From NCBI RefSeq assembly GCF_023522835.1, contig NZ_JALCZU010000002.1:345111-409110 (forward strand): a DNA stretch of 64,000 nt, written 5' to 3'. This stretch comes from Oceanobacillus saliphilus. GTDB taxonomy: Bacteria; Bacillota; Bacilli; Bacillales; Amphibacillaceae. A program made the position numbers and the translations under genes. This document shows positions 17,533 through 25,511 of the stretch, one piece after another (position 1 is the first letter of the stretch; every line of letters starts with the position of its first letter). Under the pieces are notes generated by a model, which did no database searches, was not told where the DNA came from, and worked only from the letters and a program-made list of their open reading frames with translations.

Positions 17533-17547
17533 GTGAAAACGCTTCAT
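17533..17547. promoter_or_regulatory. cre-like site (CcpA) upstream of cstA
   Basis: gtgaaaacgcttcat matches the WTGNAANCGNWNNCW consensus at 13 of 15 positions (first and fourteenth differ). Its place just before cstA fits catabolite control of a starvation gene. Inference from consensus only. Confidence 0.5.
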
Positions 17548-18024
17548 TTTAGCACAATTACATTTTATACACTTTGCAGAAAAAAGTAAAATATTAAGAA
17601 TCTTATAATATAAAGTCGAATATTAACTCAAGTCAGGATGGAACTCATCTATCACATCCAATCCTTTACTTACCCGACTTCTTAAAGTGTCACAATATGT
17701 CTTTTAATGTGCGGAATATTACCTTGATTCACATAAATAGAAAAGGCAATTTTGCCTTTTCTCATACACTTTCCAGATGAATCAACGTTTCCAATCAATT
17801 TCCTAGATTCTCTTCGTATGTTATGTTGCTTTTCAACCTTCGTAGTAGATATAAAATATGAACTAAATAAATCGATGGTAAATCTGTAGGGGTTGCTAAT
17901 GAAAAATTACTTCGGTAGCCGAAGCGGATATTACGCGCCACATTTTATATCGAATAGGATGTTTCTTTCGTCGCAGTCTAGAGATAGTGGCCAATAACTA
18001 TTATCTTCTAGAAAACAGCATTTC
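17548..18024. other. Intergenic region between cstA and the permease gene
   Basis: AT-rich. It contains a short self-complementary hairpin (aaaaggcaattttgcctttt, 17741-17760) that may end transcription of the upstream permease gene. A 32-codon open frame at 17899-17997 has only a weak ribosome site (TAGGGG) and no recognisable homology pattern; it might be a small Ser/Tyr/Arg-rich peptide but is not called as a gene. Confidence 0.4.
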
Positions 18025-19440
18025 TTATAGTGCAAATACAGCAATTAGTGTTGCTATAATTAAACCAGCGATGACTGGGAGGAAATTCTTTCTTACTAAG
18101 TCCATAACCGATACGCCACAGAAACCTGCGATGGCAATTAAAGACGACCAGGCCACTATCGTACCTCCACCTGTCCAAATAGCTCCCATTTGGCCAATTG
18201 CTGCAAGGGTAGCGGCATCAATGGAAGCAGTTTCCAATGATGCGGCAAGTGCACCTGTAAGTGGCAACCCTGAAAATCCGGAGCCATCAAGCCCTGTAAT
18301 AATTCCGATGATCAGCACACTCAATGCGGCAAACAATGCGCTCTGCGGCAAGAACTCCTGTGTTGATGCAACAAGGTCAAAGAGCAAGGCAGGTCCTTCT
18401 TCAACACCTAAAATTGATCCAGAGAACTCAGAGCTTCCCAAAAAGAAGAAACCAGCAATTGGAATAACAGGACCCATGGCCTTGAAAGCGAATACAAAAC
18501 CATCTGTAATATGATTACTTACATAGTCTAACGCGTGCTGCCTTCCAAAAGCCACTGTCGATAGTAATAATAAAATTACCGCGACTCCACCGATAAATGC
18601 TGCCCCATCTCCACCAACGAGGTCACCGCTGCCGGAAAAGAGCTTACTGTACATCATAAAAATTACAACTCCAAGAAGTGACAATGGAACAACAATCGCA
18701 AACACTTTACTCCAGGTACCTAGATTGGTCGTTCTCACTTTGTTTGTCGAGCTGTCTGCTGTCTGCAATAATTGCAGCTCAGCCTCATTTAACGGATCAT
18801 CCTTTGAACGGATTGATTTCCGGTAAAATAAATAGGCTAAAAGAATCGCAACCCCACCAGCGATAAGCGATAAGACCAACGCTTTATCCGCAACTGAAGC
18901 AACATCGACACCTGCTGATGCTGCAGATAAACTCGGCGCTACCTGGACGATATAATCTGATGATAGTGCCATTCCCTGTCCGGCTATGGCTATCGCGACC
19001 GCTGCAGTCATTGCAGGTAATCCTGCTTTTACCGCTGCTGGAACAAGCAATGCGCAGATTAAAGGAACCGCAGGAGTTGGCCAGAAGAATAATGAAATAA
19101 CATATGTTATTCCTATTAATACAAAAAAAGACACATGCCCATTCACCATCATTTTCTGGATTGGCTGAATCATTCTTACATCTGCTCCTAAATCACGTAA
19201 TGAATGCAAAAGAGCCAGCATGAATGTAATGATTAGAAAAATGCTAAAGAGCTCCTGGGCTGCAACCAAATTCGCGTTAAATATTGCTGTAAACCCATCT
19301 ACCATATTTCCTTTATAAACAAACGCAATGACGAATGTGCCAAGCAGCGTCGGGAAAACCACACCTTTACGGAAAATCATCGTCACAATGATGATTAATG
19401 TAAACACTCCGTATAGAAGATGGGGAATTGTTAGTTCCAT
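18025..19440 (-). CDS. Putative permease, ion-transporter-like
   Basis: A 471-residue membrane protein with about 11-12 helices arranged as two halves around a charged loop (about 210-235, KSIRSKDDPLNEAELQ). Recurrent Gly/Pro/Ser motifs (FFWPTPAVPLI, TGLDGSGFSGLPLTG, WTGGGTIVAWSS) recall the broken-helix regions of ion-transporter superfamily carriers such as the citrate, NhaC and dicarboxylate types. The substrate is unknown. AGAGGAAGTGG precedes the ATG. It is monocistronic and divergent from yflT. Confidence 0.75.
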   Translation of the reverse strand: MELTIPHLLYGVFTLIIIVTMIFRKGVVFPTLLGTFVIAFVYKGNMVDGFTAIFNANLVAAQELFSIFLIITFMLALLHSLRDLGADVRMIQPIQKMMVNGHVSFFVLIGITYVISLFFWPTPAVPLICALLVPAAVKAGLPAMTAAVAIAIAGQGMALSSDYIVQVAPSLSAASAGVDVASVADKALVLSLIAGGVAILLAYLFYRKSIRSKDDPLNEAELQLLQTADSSTNKVRTTNLGTWSKVFAIVVPLSLLGVVIFMMYSKLFSGSGDLVGGDGAAFIGGVAVILLLLSTVAFGRQHALDYVSNHITDGFVFAFKAMGPVIPIAGFFFLGSSEFSGSILGVEEGPALLFDLVASTQEFLPQSALFAALSVLIIGIITGLDGSGFSGLPLTGALAASLETASIDAATLAAIGQMGAIWTGGGTIVAWSSLIAIAGFCGVSVMDLVRKNFLPVIAGLIIATLIAVFAL

Positions 19441-19512
19441 TAGTCCACTTCCTCTCTTCGATTGTGCTATAGCCTATGCACCCAAGAGGAGAAACGCTAC
19501 AAAAGACGAGAT

Positions 19513-19537
19513 GTTTATTTCTTTAATGAGCGGGAAT
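19513..19537 (+). promoter_or_regulatory. SigB-type promoter for yflT
   Basis: GTTTAT (19513-19518), a 13-base spacer and GGGAAT (19532-19537) fit the general-stress consensus GTTTAA-N12-14-GGGWAW. It lies 31 bp upstream of yflT, a known SigB-type gene family. Confidence 0.8.
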
Positions 19538-19568
19538 AAAAAAAGTAACAACAAAGGAGGAATCACAT

Positions 19569-19919
19569 ATGAAACCTTTTATTAGAGAATATGTAAATGA
19601 ACAACAACTTAAAACGGATGTAAATAAATTACAAGCCAAAGGAGTTCCTAAAGATGATATTTATATTCTAACTCACGATGATGAAAGAACTGGCCGTCTG
19701 GCCGATAGCGCGGACACAAATACAATAGGCATGAAGGAAATGGATTTTTCAAGTGCCGTTGGAAATATGTTCAACAGCCAAGGTGATGAACTTCGAAACA
19801 AACTTGAGGAAATGGGCTTTTCCAAAGCGGAGGCAGAAAATTACGAGGAAGACCTCGATGACGGTAAAATTCTTTTAATGGTTACGAACGATGAGCAAGT
19901 AAATCATTATTTAATGTAA
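19569..19919 (+). CDS. yflT: YflT/GSP17M general stress protein
   Basis: A 116-residue soluble protein of the YflT (general stress protein 17M-like) family. The start MKPFIREYVNEQQLKTDVN, the middle ILTHDDERTGRLAD and the C-terminal NYEEDLDDGKILLMVTND are typical. The family is induced by heat, salt and ethanol through SigB in Bacillus; its molecular role is unknown. AAAGGAGG precedes the ATG, a SigB promoter sits upstream and a strong terminator downstream, so it is monocistronic. Confidence 0.93.
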   Translation: MKPFIREYVNEQQLKTDVNKLQAKGVPKDDIYILTHDDERTGRLADSADTNTIGMKEMDFSSAVGNMFNSQGDELRNKLEEMGFSKAEAENYEEDLDDGKILLMVTNDEQVNHYLM

Positions 19920-19923
19920 TCAA

Positions 19924-19965
19924 AATACTAGAGCTCCCCGAGTTACATGGGCTCTAGTATTTTTT
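19924..19965 (+). terminator. Rho-independent terminator
   Basis: aatactagagc pairs with gctctagtatt, followed by TTTTTT. It ends yflT. Confidence 0.9.
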
Positions 19966-20051
19966 CGCTCACGGTTCATTTTAATCATTGTAGATAATTT
20001 CAAATGACTTCTTATCCCCCTTCATTTACTTTGTTGAACGAGTTATATTCG

Positions 20052-20091
20052 AAAAAAAGGCTATCACCAAACTTTCGGTGATAGCCTTTCT
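20052..20091 (-). terminator. Terminator of thiT, hairpin-repeat family
   Basis: ggctatcaccaaactttcggtgatagcc forms a 12-bp stem; on the minus strand a T7 run follows. It is related in the loop and stem to dispersed hairpins at 43799 and 62913. An outer inverted repeat (tttttcgctcac at about 19962 with gtgagcgaaaaa at about 20129) surrounds it. Confidence 0.75.
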
Positions 20092-20151
20092 CTTACTAAT
20101 ACAGATTAGTAAGTTTACCCTTTTTTGTGAGCGAAAAATATAAATTTAATT

Positions 20152-20721
20152 TTATGCAGCGTTCAGTAACGTTCTAGGTTGTTTATGGAACAAGAAGAAC
20201 ACAGCTACCGTACATAAAATAAAGGACGGCAGCATATATGACCCATTATAGAGTAAGGAATAAAGCCAGGCAGGCTGTCCTTCTACTGCAGAACCAAAGA
20301 ATACGATTCCTGCTATATAATGTGCAAAAAATCGCAATGTTGACCCCACAAATACACCAAGTGTAATATATGTCAGATATTTATTCGTTTCCCCAGCCTT
20401 AACAGCTTGCTGGATCTGCTTTGCAAAAATACCTGCACAGCCAATCACCGTAAAGGCAACAGCATAATCAATAAATCCCTGCAAAGGTGTCAGGATATAT
20501 GCTGTTCCTGTAGCAACCTGCAATAGACCCCATAGGAACCCTGAAAGCAGTCCACCTTTTAATCCCCAGCGGAATGCCACAATGAATATTGGAATCATCG
20601 CAAATGAGATAGATCCACCCTGCGCCCAAATTTTAAAAGATAATGGTAATATATCCAAAAGTAATGCCAATGCAGTAAATATAGATACTTCAACTAAAAA
20701 TAAAATACGTTTTGATCTCAA
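20152..20721 (-). CDS. thiT: Energy-coupled thiamine transporter ThiT
   Basis: A 189-residue membrane S-component of an ECF transporter, with six helices. The family pattern is clear: FTALALLLDILPL, GGSISFAMIPIFIVAFRWG, LSGFLWGLLQ and GFIDYAVAF. ThiT binds thiamine and works with the shared EcfA/A'/T module encoded elsewhere. TTG start behind GGGGAGGT. A TPP riboswitch in its leader confirms the substrate. Confidence 0.95.
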   Translation of the reverse strand: MRSKRILFLVEVSIFTALALLLDILPLSFKIWAQGGSISFAMIPIFIVAFRWGLKGGLLSGFLWGLLQVATGTAYILTPLQGFIDYAVAFTVIGCAGIFAKQIQQAVKAGETNKYLTYITLGVFVGSTLRFFAHYIAGIVFFGSAVEGQPAWLYSLLYNGSYMLPSFILCTVAVFFLFHKQPRTLLNAA

Positions 20722-20756
20722 TTGTGGTACCTCCCCTTTTTAAGCTATAAAATATT

Positions 20757-20856
20757 TTACAACAACACAAAAAAGCAATGCCAAGGGGAAGCTTCTTGAT
20801 GGGACTGCATCACTGCAGCCTGCTTCGCTCACATTACTTTTCCATCAAAAAGTCTA
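20757..20856 (-). promoter_or_regulatory. Likely expression platform of the TPP riboswitch
   Basis: Read on the minus strand, ttgatgg and ccatcaa enclose an inner gctgcagtgatgcag hairpin, followed by AAGC...GCTTTTTT and a T-run just before thiT. This suggests transcription termination when TPP is bound. Confidence 0.5.
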
Positions 20857-20943
20857 CCATCCCTACGCTAGAATTAACTAACAGGTTCAAAGGGTCTGGA
20901 CCAATTAATGTCCACTCTCAGCCAATATGACTCCCCCTGTAGG
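20857..20943 (-). ncRNA. TPP riboswitch (THI box)
   Basis: On the minus strand the conserved blocks appear in order: acaggGGGAGTC, GGCTGAGAgtggac, gacCCTTTGAACCTG and GTTAATTCTAGCGTAGGGA. This is the classic TPP aptamer and it leads into thiT, so thiamine pyrophosphate should repress thiT. Confidence 0.95.
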
Positions 20944-21004
20944 CTTTTTCTATTTACTTATTTGCTACCTGTATTGTACCTGATTATTCATATAATAACA
21001 AAAC

Positions 21005-22786
21005 TTATAGAGCGACAAACTCTTTAACGTCCTGTACACACAGGGAAATCGCATTCTCCCAGAAATCAGGTTGCGTTAAATCTACATTTAAATGTTTCCT
21101 AGCCAGGTCCTCGACACTCATTCGACCTGTGTCACGCAGCAACGCAATATAATCATCCTCAAAGCTTCCATCTTTTTTCTTTGCGTAAGCATATATACCA
21201 AGGCTGAAAAGGTATCCAAACGTATAAGGGAAATTATAAAAAGGAACCCCGGTAATATGGAAGTGAAGTTTGGATGACCAGAAATTCTGGTCATAATCTT
21301 CCAGACTATTGCAATAAGCCTCTTTTTGAGCATCTACCATCAATTCATTTAAACGGTTTGCCGATACCATCCCCTTTTTACGTTCTTCATAAAAACGTGT
21401 TTCAAAAAGAAAACGTGCGTGTATATTCATAAAAAATGCAACACTGCGTTGTATTTTTTCTTCGAGCAATGCCAACTTTTCTTCCTTGTTTTGGGAACTT
21501 TTTACAGAAGCATCTGCAACAATCATTTCAGCAAATGTTGAGGCAGTTTCCGCAACATTCATTGCATATCCTTGATTTAATCCATTTACATCATTCATAA
21601 CATGCTGGTGGTACGCATGCCCTAGTTCATGTGCCAATGTAGAAATGTTTGATGATGTACCGGAATATGTCATAAATATACGTGTCTGTTCACTGTCCGG
21701 GAAACTTGTGCAAAATCCACCTGGACGTTTTCCAGCACGATCCTCAGCCTCAATCCAACGTTTATCAAAGGCCATCTGTGCAAAGTCAGCCATCTTCGGA
21801 CTGAATTCACGGAAGTGGTCGACAATAAAATCTGCAGCTTCTGTGTAACTCGATTTTTTTACTTGATTGGTCAATGGTGCCCCAATATCATAGATGCTTA
21901 GTTTTTCCAAGCCCAAAATGTTTGCTTTCTTTTGCAAATAAGCAACAAAATGTTTTTTATGATTCGTAATGGCTTCCCACATAGCATCGAGCGTTTCTTG
22001 CTTCATTCTGTTTATTTCCAATGGTTCCTTTAAAACATTTTCCCATTGACGATGTTTATATTTCTGTAATCGGAAACCAGCTAGATGATTGAGTGTCTGC
22101 CCAAAAAGATCCGACTGATCACTCCATGCTTCACTTAATTTCTCAAAAACATGTTTACGGACTGTCCGATCAGGATCGCTTAATTTATTTGAAGCCTGGC
22201 CTACAGAATAAGATCTCACTTGTCCATCCGCTTCTATATCCACGCTCATTCTTCCTACAATTGTACTGTACATTTGGTTCCATGCATGGTATCCATCAAC
22301 TGCCAAATCATTTATTAAAATTTCCTGTTCACCAGACAGCAATTCCTTTGCTTCTTCTCTATTTTCATTTAGAACAAAAGATACTTCCTGCAGTTTGGGA
22401 TGTTTTAAAAGTTCTTCCCATACATCATCATCTATCGAAACTAATTTTTGTTGAAAATGTGTACGGATGACCCCCATTTCAGCTGATAAGGTACTACGCT
22501 CGCCCACTAATAAATCTGCTCTTTCATCTTTAACATCCTGTGCACTCAAACAACTTACAAACGCTGAAGCCTCACGTAATTTCTTCATTGCACTTTCTAG
22601 CTGGCTGACAATATTTAGTAACATGGAATCCAGTGATTCTGCTTTCGGATCTAAATTTCCCACCGATAATGATAGTTTGTCCATTTCACCTTTTAAATTA
22701 GTAACAAATAGTTGGTATGCCTCTGACTCACTACCCCCAGGAAATAATACGTCTAAATCCCATGTTGGATTGTACGCTACTTGCAT
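21005..22786 (-). CDS. pepF: M3-family oligoendopeptidase (PepF type)
   Basis: A 593-residue zinc metallopeptidase, M3 family, pepF/TIGR02290-like. The active site HELGHAYHQH supplies the zinc ligands and catalytic Glu, with the downstream Glu in NVAETASTFAEMIV. An N-terminal Peptidase_M3_N helical part (1-200) precedes it. It is cytoplasmic and cuts short peptides. AAGGAG lies 7 bases before the ATG at 22786, which is preferred to the TTG at 22789. It lies upstream of thiT on the same strand but is separated from it by the riboswitch leader, so it is probably separate. Confidence 0.92.
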   Translation of the reverse strand: MQVAYNPTWDLDVLFPGGSESEAYQLFVTNLKGEMDKLSLSVGNLDPKAESLDSMLLNIVSQLESAMKKLREASAFVSCLSAQDVKDERADLLVGERSTLSAEMGVIRTHFQQKLVSIDDDVWEELLKHPKLQEVSFVLNENREEAKELLSGEQEILINDLAVDGYHAWNQMYSTIVGRMSVDIEADGQVRSYSVGQASNKLSDPDRTVRKHVFEKLSEAWSDQSDLFGQTLNHLAGFRLQKYKHRQWENVLKEPLEINRMKQETLDAMWEAITNHKKHFVAYLQKKANILGLEKLSIYDIGAPLTNQVKKSSYTEAADFIVDHFREFSPKMADFAQMAFDKRWIEAEDRAGKRPGGFCTSFPDSEQTRIFMTYSGTSSNISTLAHELGHAYHQHVMNDVNGLNQGYAMNVAETASTFAEMIVADASVKSSQNKEEKLALLEEKIQRSVAFFMNIHARFLFETRFYEERKKGMVSANRLNELMVDAQKEAYCNSLEDYDQNFWSSKLHFHITGVPFYNFPYTFGYLFSLGIYAYAKKKDGSFEDDYIALLRDTGRMSVEDLARKHLNVDLTQPDFWENAISLCVQDVKEFVAL

Positions 22787-23058
22787 CAAATCGCTCCTTA
22801 AATAAATGTTTTAAATTTTACCCTATCTTTACATTATATCTAAATATTGGAAAATATTCATCAATAATCCGGTGATCAATTACCTATTTTGAGAATAACA
22901 GGTTTAATTCTCACTGCCGTGGGAATATAAACTATATGTAAAGTTTATTTATTTTAATTCATTTATTTTTAATTAAAAACACTTGACATAAAAATTTTAT
23001 CCATCTATACTAGGTAACAGAAAGTAACTACCGTACTAAATTAATTGGAGGGATTTTA

Positions 23059-23595
23059 ATGACAAAAACATTATGGACAGTTGACCCGGTACACAGTGAA
23101 GTTGGATTTTCAGTAAAACATATGATGATTTCAAAAGCTAAAGGTACTTTTGACAAGTTTGATGCAGTAATCGAAACAAATGTAGAGGATTTAACAGATG
23201 CTAAAGTAGAAGTAACGATTGAAACAGCTAGCGTTAATACGCGTAACGAAGACCGCGACAATCATTTACGCTCTGCAGATTTCTTTGATTCTGAAACATA
23301 CCCTACCATGAATTTTGCTGCTACTGATATCAAGAAAAAGTCAGCTAATGAGTATGAAGTAAATGGGGATCTAACAATTAAAGGCACTTCAAAACCTGTA
23401 ACACTTGACGTAACATTTGAAGGACAAAGTAAAGATCCAATGGGCGGAAATATTGTAGCGGGATTCAGTGGTAAAACGTCCATCAACCGTAAAGACTTTG
23501 GCCTTACATGGAACGCAGCAGTCGAAACTGGTGGCGTACTTGTTGGTGAAGATGTTAAAATCCATTTCGAACTTGAACTTCATAAACAAGCATAA
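23059..23595 (+). CDS. yceI: YceI-family protein
   Basis: A 178-residue YceI protein (lipocalin-like barrel that binds isoprenoid-type lipids in characterised homologues). WTVDPVHSEVGFSVKHMM, NTRNEDRDNHLRSADFFD and GKTSINRKDFGLTWN are typical. There is no signal peptide, so unlike E. coli YceI it stays in the cytoplasm, as in other Bacilli. TTGGAGGG precedes the ATG, and a terminator ends the gene. Confidence 0.94.
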   Translation: MTKTLWTVDPVHSEVGFSVKHMMISKAKGTFDKFDAVIETNVEDLTDAKVEVTIETASVNTRNEDRDNHLRSADFFDSETYPTMNFAATDIKKKSANEYEVNGDLTIKGTSKPVTLDVTFEGQSKDPMGGNIVAGFSGKTSINRKDFGLTWNAAVETGGVLVGEDVKIHFELELHKQA

Positions 23596-23606
23596 TTAAC
23601 CTAATC

Positions 23607-23643
23607 AAAAGCTGTGTTTCCTAGTGGAATACAGCTTTTTTTA
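23607..23643 (+). terminator. Rho-independent terminator
   Basis: aaaagctgtgtttcc pairs imperfectly with ggaatacagctttt and a T-run follows. It ends yceI. Confidence 0.8.
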
Positions 23644-23679
23644 ATGTTATCATATACTGATACAAGGAGGTATTTAAGC

Positions 23680-24042
23680 ATGATTATTTATTACGATAGT
23701 TACTGTAAGATTTGTACCAATTCCTCAACCATTTGGAAGAAACTAGACTGGAAAAACAAGCTTACCTTCGATTCGTTTCGCAATATAAAGGATTATCCAC
23801 CCGAAATGGAGAAAAGTCTTCATGTGTTCCATAATCATCGTTGGTATAAGGGATATTCAGCAATAATCCAGATTGCAAAAATGCTTCCATTACTATGGGT
23901 GTTCGTACCGCTCCTGTATTTGTTTAAACTCATTGGATTTGGAGACTTCATCTATAAATTGGTAGCTAAAAATAGAAAACTCGTACCTGTCAACCATTGT
24001 TCAGAGGGAGAATCATGTCAGATTAATCCCCGTTCCCGCTAA
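23680..24042 (+). CDS. DCC-family thiol-disulfide oxidoreductase (DUF393)
   Basis: A 120-residue protein of the DCC family. The N-terminal YDSYCKICT gives the D-x2-C-x2-C motif, followed by a thioredoxin-like core and a hydrophobic segment (about 68-90). The family is thought to be redox-active, but substrates are unknown. AAGGAGG is 9 bases before the ATG at 23680; the open frame begins earlier inside the terminator of yceI, which is rejected as start. Its last 20 bases overlap the convergent VanW gene. Confidence 0.85.
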   Translation: MIIYYDSYCKICTNSSTIWKKLDWKNKLTFDSFRNIKDYPPEMEKSLHVFHNHRWYKGYSAIIQIAKMLPLLWVFVPLLYLFKLIGFGDFIYKLVAKNRKLVPVNHCSEGESCQINPRSR

Positions 24043-24892
24043 AATATTCAACTGTTTCTGAAGAGTGGATTGTAACAACCATTTGTCCATTTGCTGATTT
24101 AGCACGAATTAAAATCGGCTCATTGTAAAGGTTTTTAAATACAAAGTCCGGCCCCCACCAGCTTACTGTTGCATCTCTCCCCGGGGGAACATAGGGTACC
24201 CGTCTGCTATGTGCATATCTTTCAACTATCTGAACTCCTTTAAGGTCCACTGCATTATAGAGTGTCGAGGAAACCTGGCAGATTCCACCTCCTATATCTT
24301 CAGACAACTCCCCTTTAACAATGACTGGTGCCCGTTTGTACCCTCTCTCAGTTGTTCTTTCGCCAACCACATCATTAAATGAGAATGTTTCTCCAGGAAA
24401 AATCACCGTATTATTGATAGCTTCCGCAGCGAGATATATATTGTGAGATCTTTCAGCATTACTTTTTTTATAAAATGTAACATACCTTCCAAGCTCATAC
24501 ACACTGATTTCTTTTAGCAGACCACTATCTACCTTAGGATAGACGGATGCTTCAGGAACTTTTAGCTTCCCTTTATCTTCACTATAATATAAATTTCTGA
24601 ATAAATGTACAAACGCTTGTCTATCTAATGTGATACCAGGCTTCTCCTCCACGATGGTACCATTTTCATCGAAGTGGGCATCCTGTGCATCCTGATAGAT
24701 GGTATCTTCCAGATTGTCCATTAGATTATTCAATTTAAATGTATCAATGAATGCCGTATCGATTAATGATAATCCATACTGCTTTATTTCAACTTTATCG
24801 AGTGTAATTTCCTTATTATAAATCTGAACATTGTCTGTCTGTGCATTCACATGTAATGCCATCATAAGTAAAATGGATAAGAACATAAGCAA
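24023..24892 (-). CDS. VanW-family secreted protein
   Basis: A 289-residue exported protein with a TTG start behind GGAGGTG and an N-terminal signal peptide ending near NAQT. The VanW domain fills about 130-240: SFNDVVGERTTERGYKRAP, GGGICQVSSTLYNAV and VERYAHSRRVPYVPPGRDATV. The C-terminal beta part may be a G5-like segment. The family is linked to vancomycin-type clusters and to Bacillus YoaR, but no resistance genes lie nearby; the function is probably at the cell wall. It overlaps the DCC gene tail to tail. Confidence 0.9.
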   Translation of the reverse strand: MLMFLSILLMMALHVNAQTDNVQIYNKEITLDKVEIKQYGLSLIDTAFIDTFKLNNLMDNLEDTIYQDAQDAHFDENGTIVEEKPGITLDRQAFVHLFRNLYYSEDKGKLKVPEASVYPKVDSGLLKEISVYELGRYVTFYKKSNAERSHNIYLAAEAINNTVIFPGETFSFNDVVGERTTERGYKRAPVIVKGELSEDIGGGICQVSSTLYNAVDLKGVQIVERYAHSRRVPYVPPGRDATVSWWGPDFVFKNLYNEPILIRAKSANGQMVVTIHSSETVEYFSGNGD

Positions 24893-24976
24893 TAAGACAC
24901 CTCCTCATACTAGTATGAATCAAACTTGATGTTTCATTCCATAAGAGGATACTTATGCTGAACAATTCTAAAAGCA

Positions 24977-25225
24977 GAACAAAAGTGCAAGCGCCCGGTT
25001 AGAGACGAACGGACTGCGCCCCGAACTGTGGGGTGGTTCGACTTGTCGAACATTCCTACGTAGGAGATAAAGGAAACATGCCCCTTGCACTTTAGGGGTA
25101 TGCCGACGTTGGCGTAAGCCGGTTCTTAGTCGGCCCTCCTTAAGGACCAGAGCCGATGTTGATTTAGATTGTCATGAGGTGAGGGAAGTCTCGCTAGTCC
25201 CTGGGCGCTGGAGCTGGACGTGGCT
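24977..25225 (+). repeat. 249-bp dispersed repeat, copy A
   Basis: A GC-richer, highly structured block running from gaacaaaagtgca to gcgctggagctggacgtggc. A near-identical copy (roughly 90 percent) occurs in opposite orientation at 50335-50582. The ends are partly complementary (aagcgcccg/gggcgctgg). Stem-forming segments include ttcgacttgtcgaa, cctacgtagg and ccccttgcactttagggg. No convincing protein frame is kept in both copies, and there is no transposase. It looks like a MITE-like or structured-RNA Bacillaceae repeat. Confidence 0.85.
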
Positions 25226-25278
25226 GTTTCGGTAACTAAGTTATCCACATCATTAAAATTTTATAGTTTCCTAAGCAA

Positions 25279-25324
25279 TAAAAAACACCCCAACAGTCCG
25301 ATATCACTCGAACTGCTGGGGTGC
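25279..25324 (-). terminator. Terminator of the ndh transcript
   Basis: Stem caccccaacagt pairs with actgctggggtg; on the minus strand GTTTTTT follows. It lies just after the 32-aa peptide gene. Confidence 0.85.
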
Positions 25325-25351
25325 AAACACCTTGTCGTACGTGCTCTTCTG

Positions 25352-25450
25352 TTATCTAAATTCCCGATTGTCTTCTAAATAATCACTTGCAAGACGATAT
25401 CCTACAATCGATGCCAATACAAGTAACACTGCGCAGAAAAAATTTTTCAT
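25352..25450 (-). CDS. 32-aa membrane peptide downstream of ndh
   Basis: A 32-residue peptide, MKNFFCAVLLVLASIVGYR then LASDYLEDNREFR: one membrane helix and a charged tail. GGAGGTAACTATTA precedes the ATG, a perfect-strength site, and a terminator follows, so it is expressed as the last gene behind ndh (61 bp gap). It may be a small partner of NDH-2 or an independent membrane peptide; this is inferred from linkage only. Confidence 0.65.
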   Translation of the reverse strand: MKNFFCAVLLVLASIVGYRLASDYLEDNREFR

Positions 25451-25511
25451 TAATAGTTACCTCCCTGGTCTGGAGCTTATTTTTTAATTACAAATTTGCT
25501 TCTATTGTATA

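Noticed and set aside
17899-17997. 32-codon frame MKNYFGSRSGYYAPHF...
   Set aside because: Weak ribosome site and no family; noted in the intergenic entry but not called.
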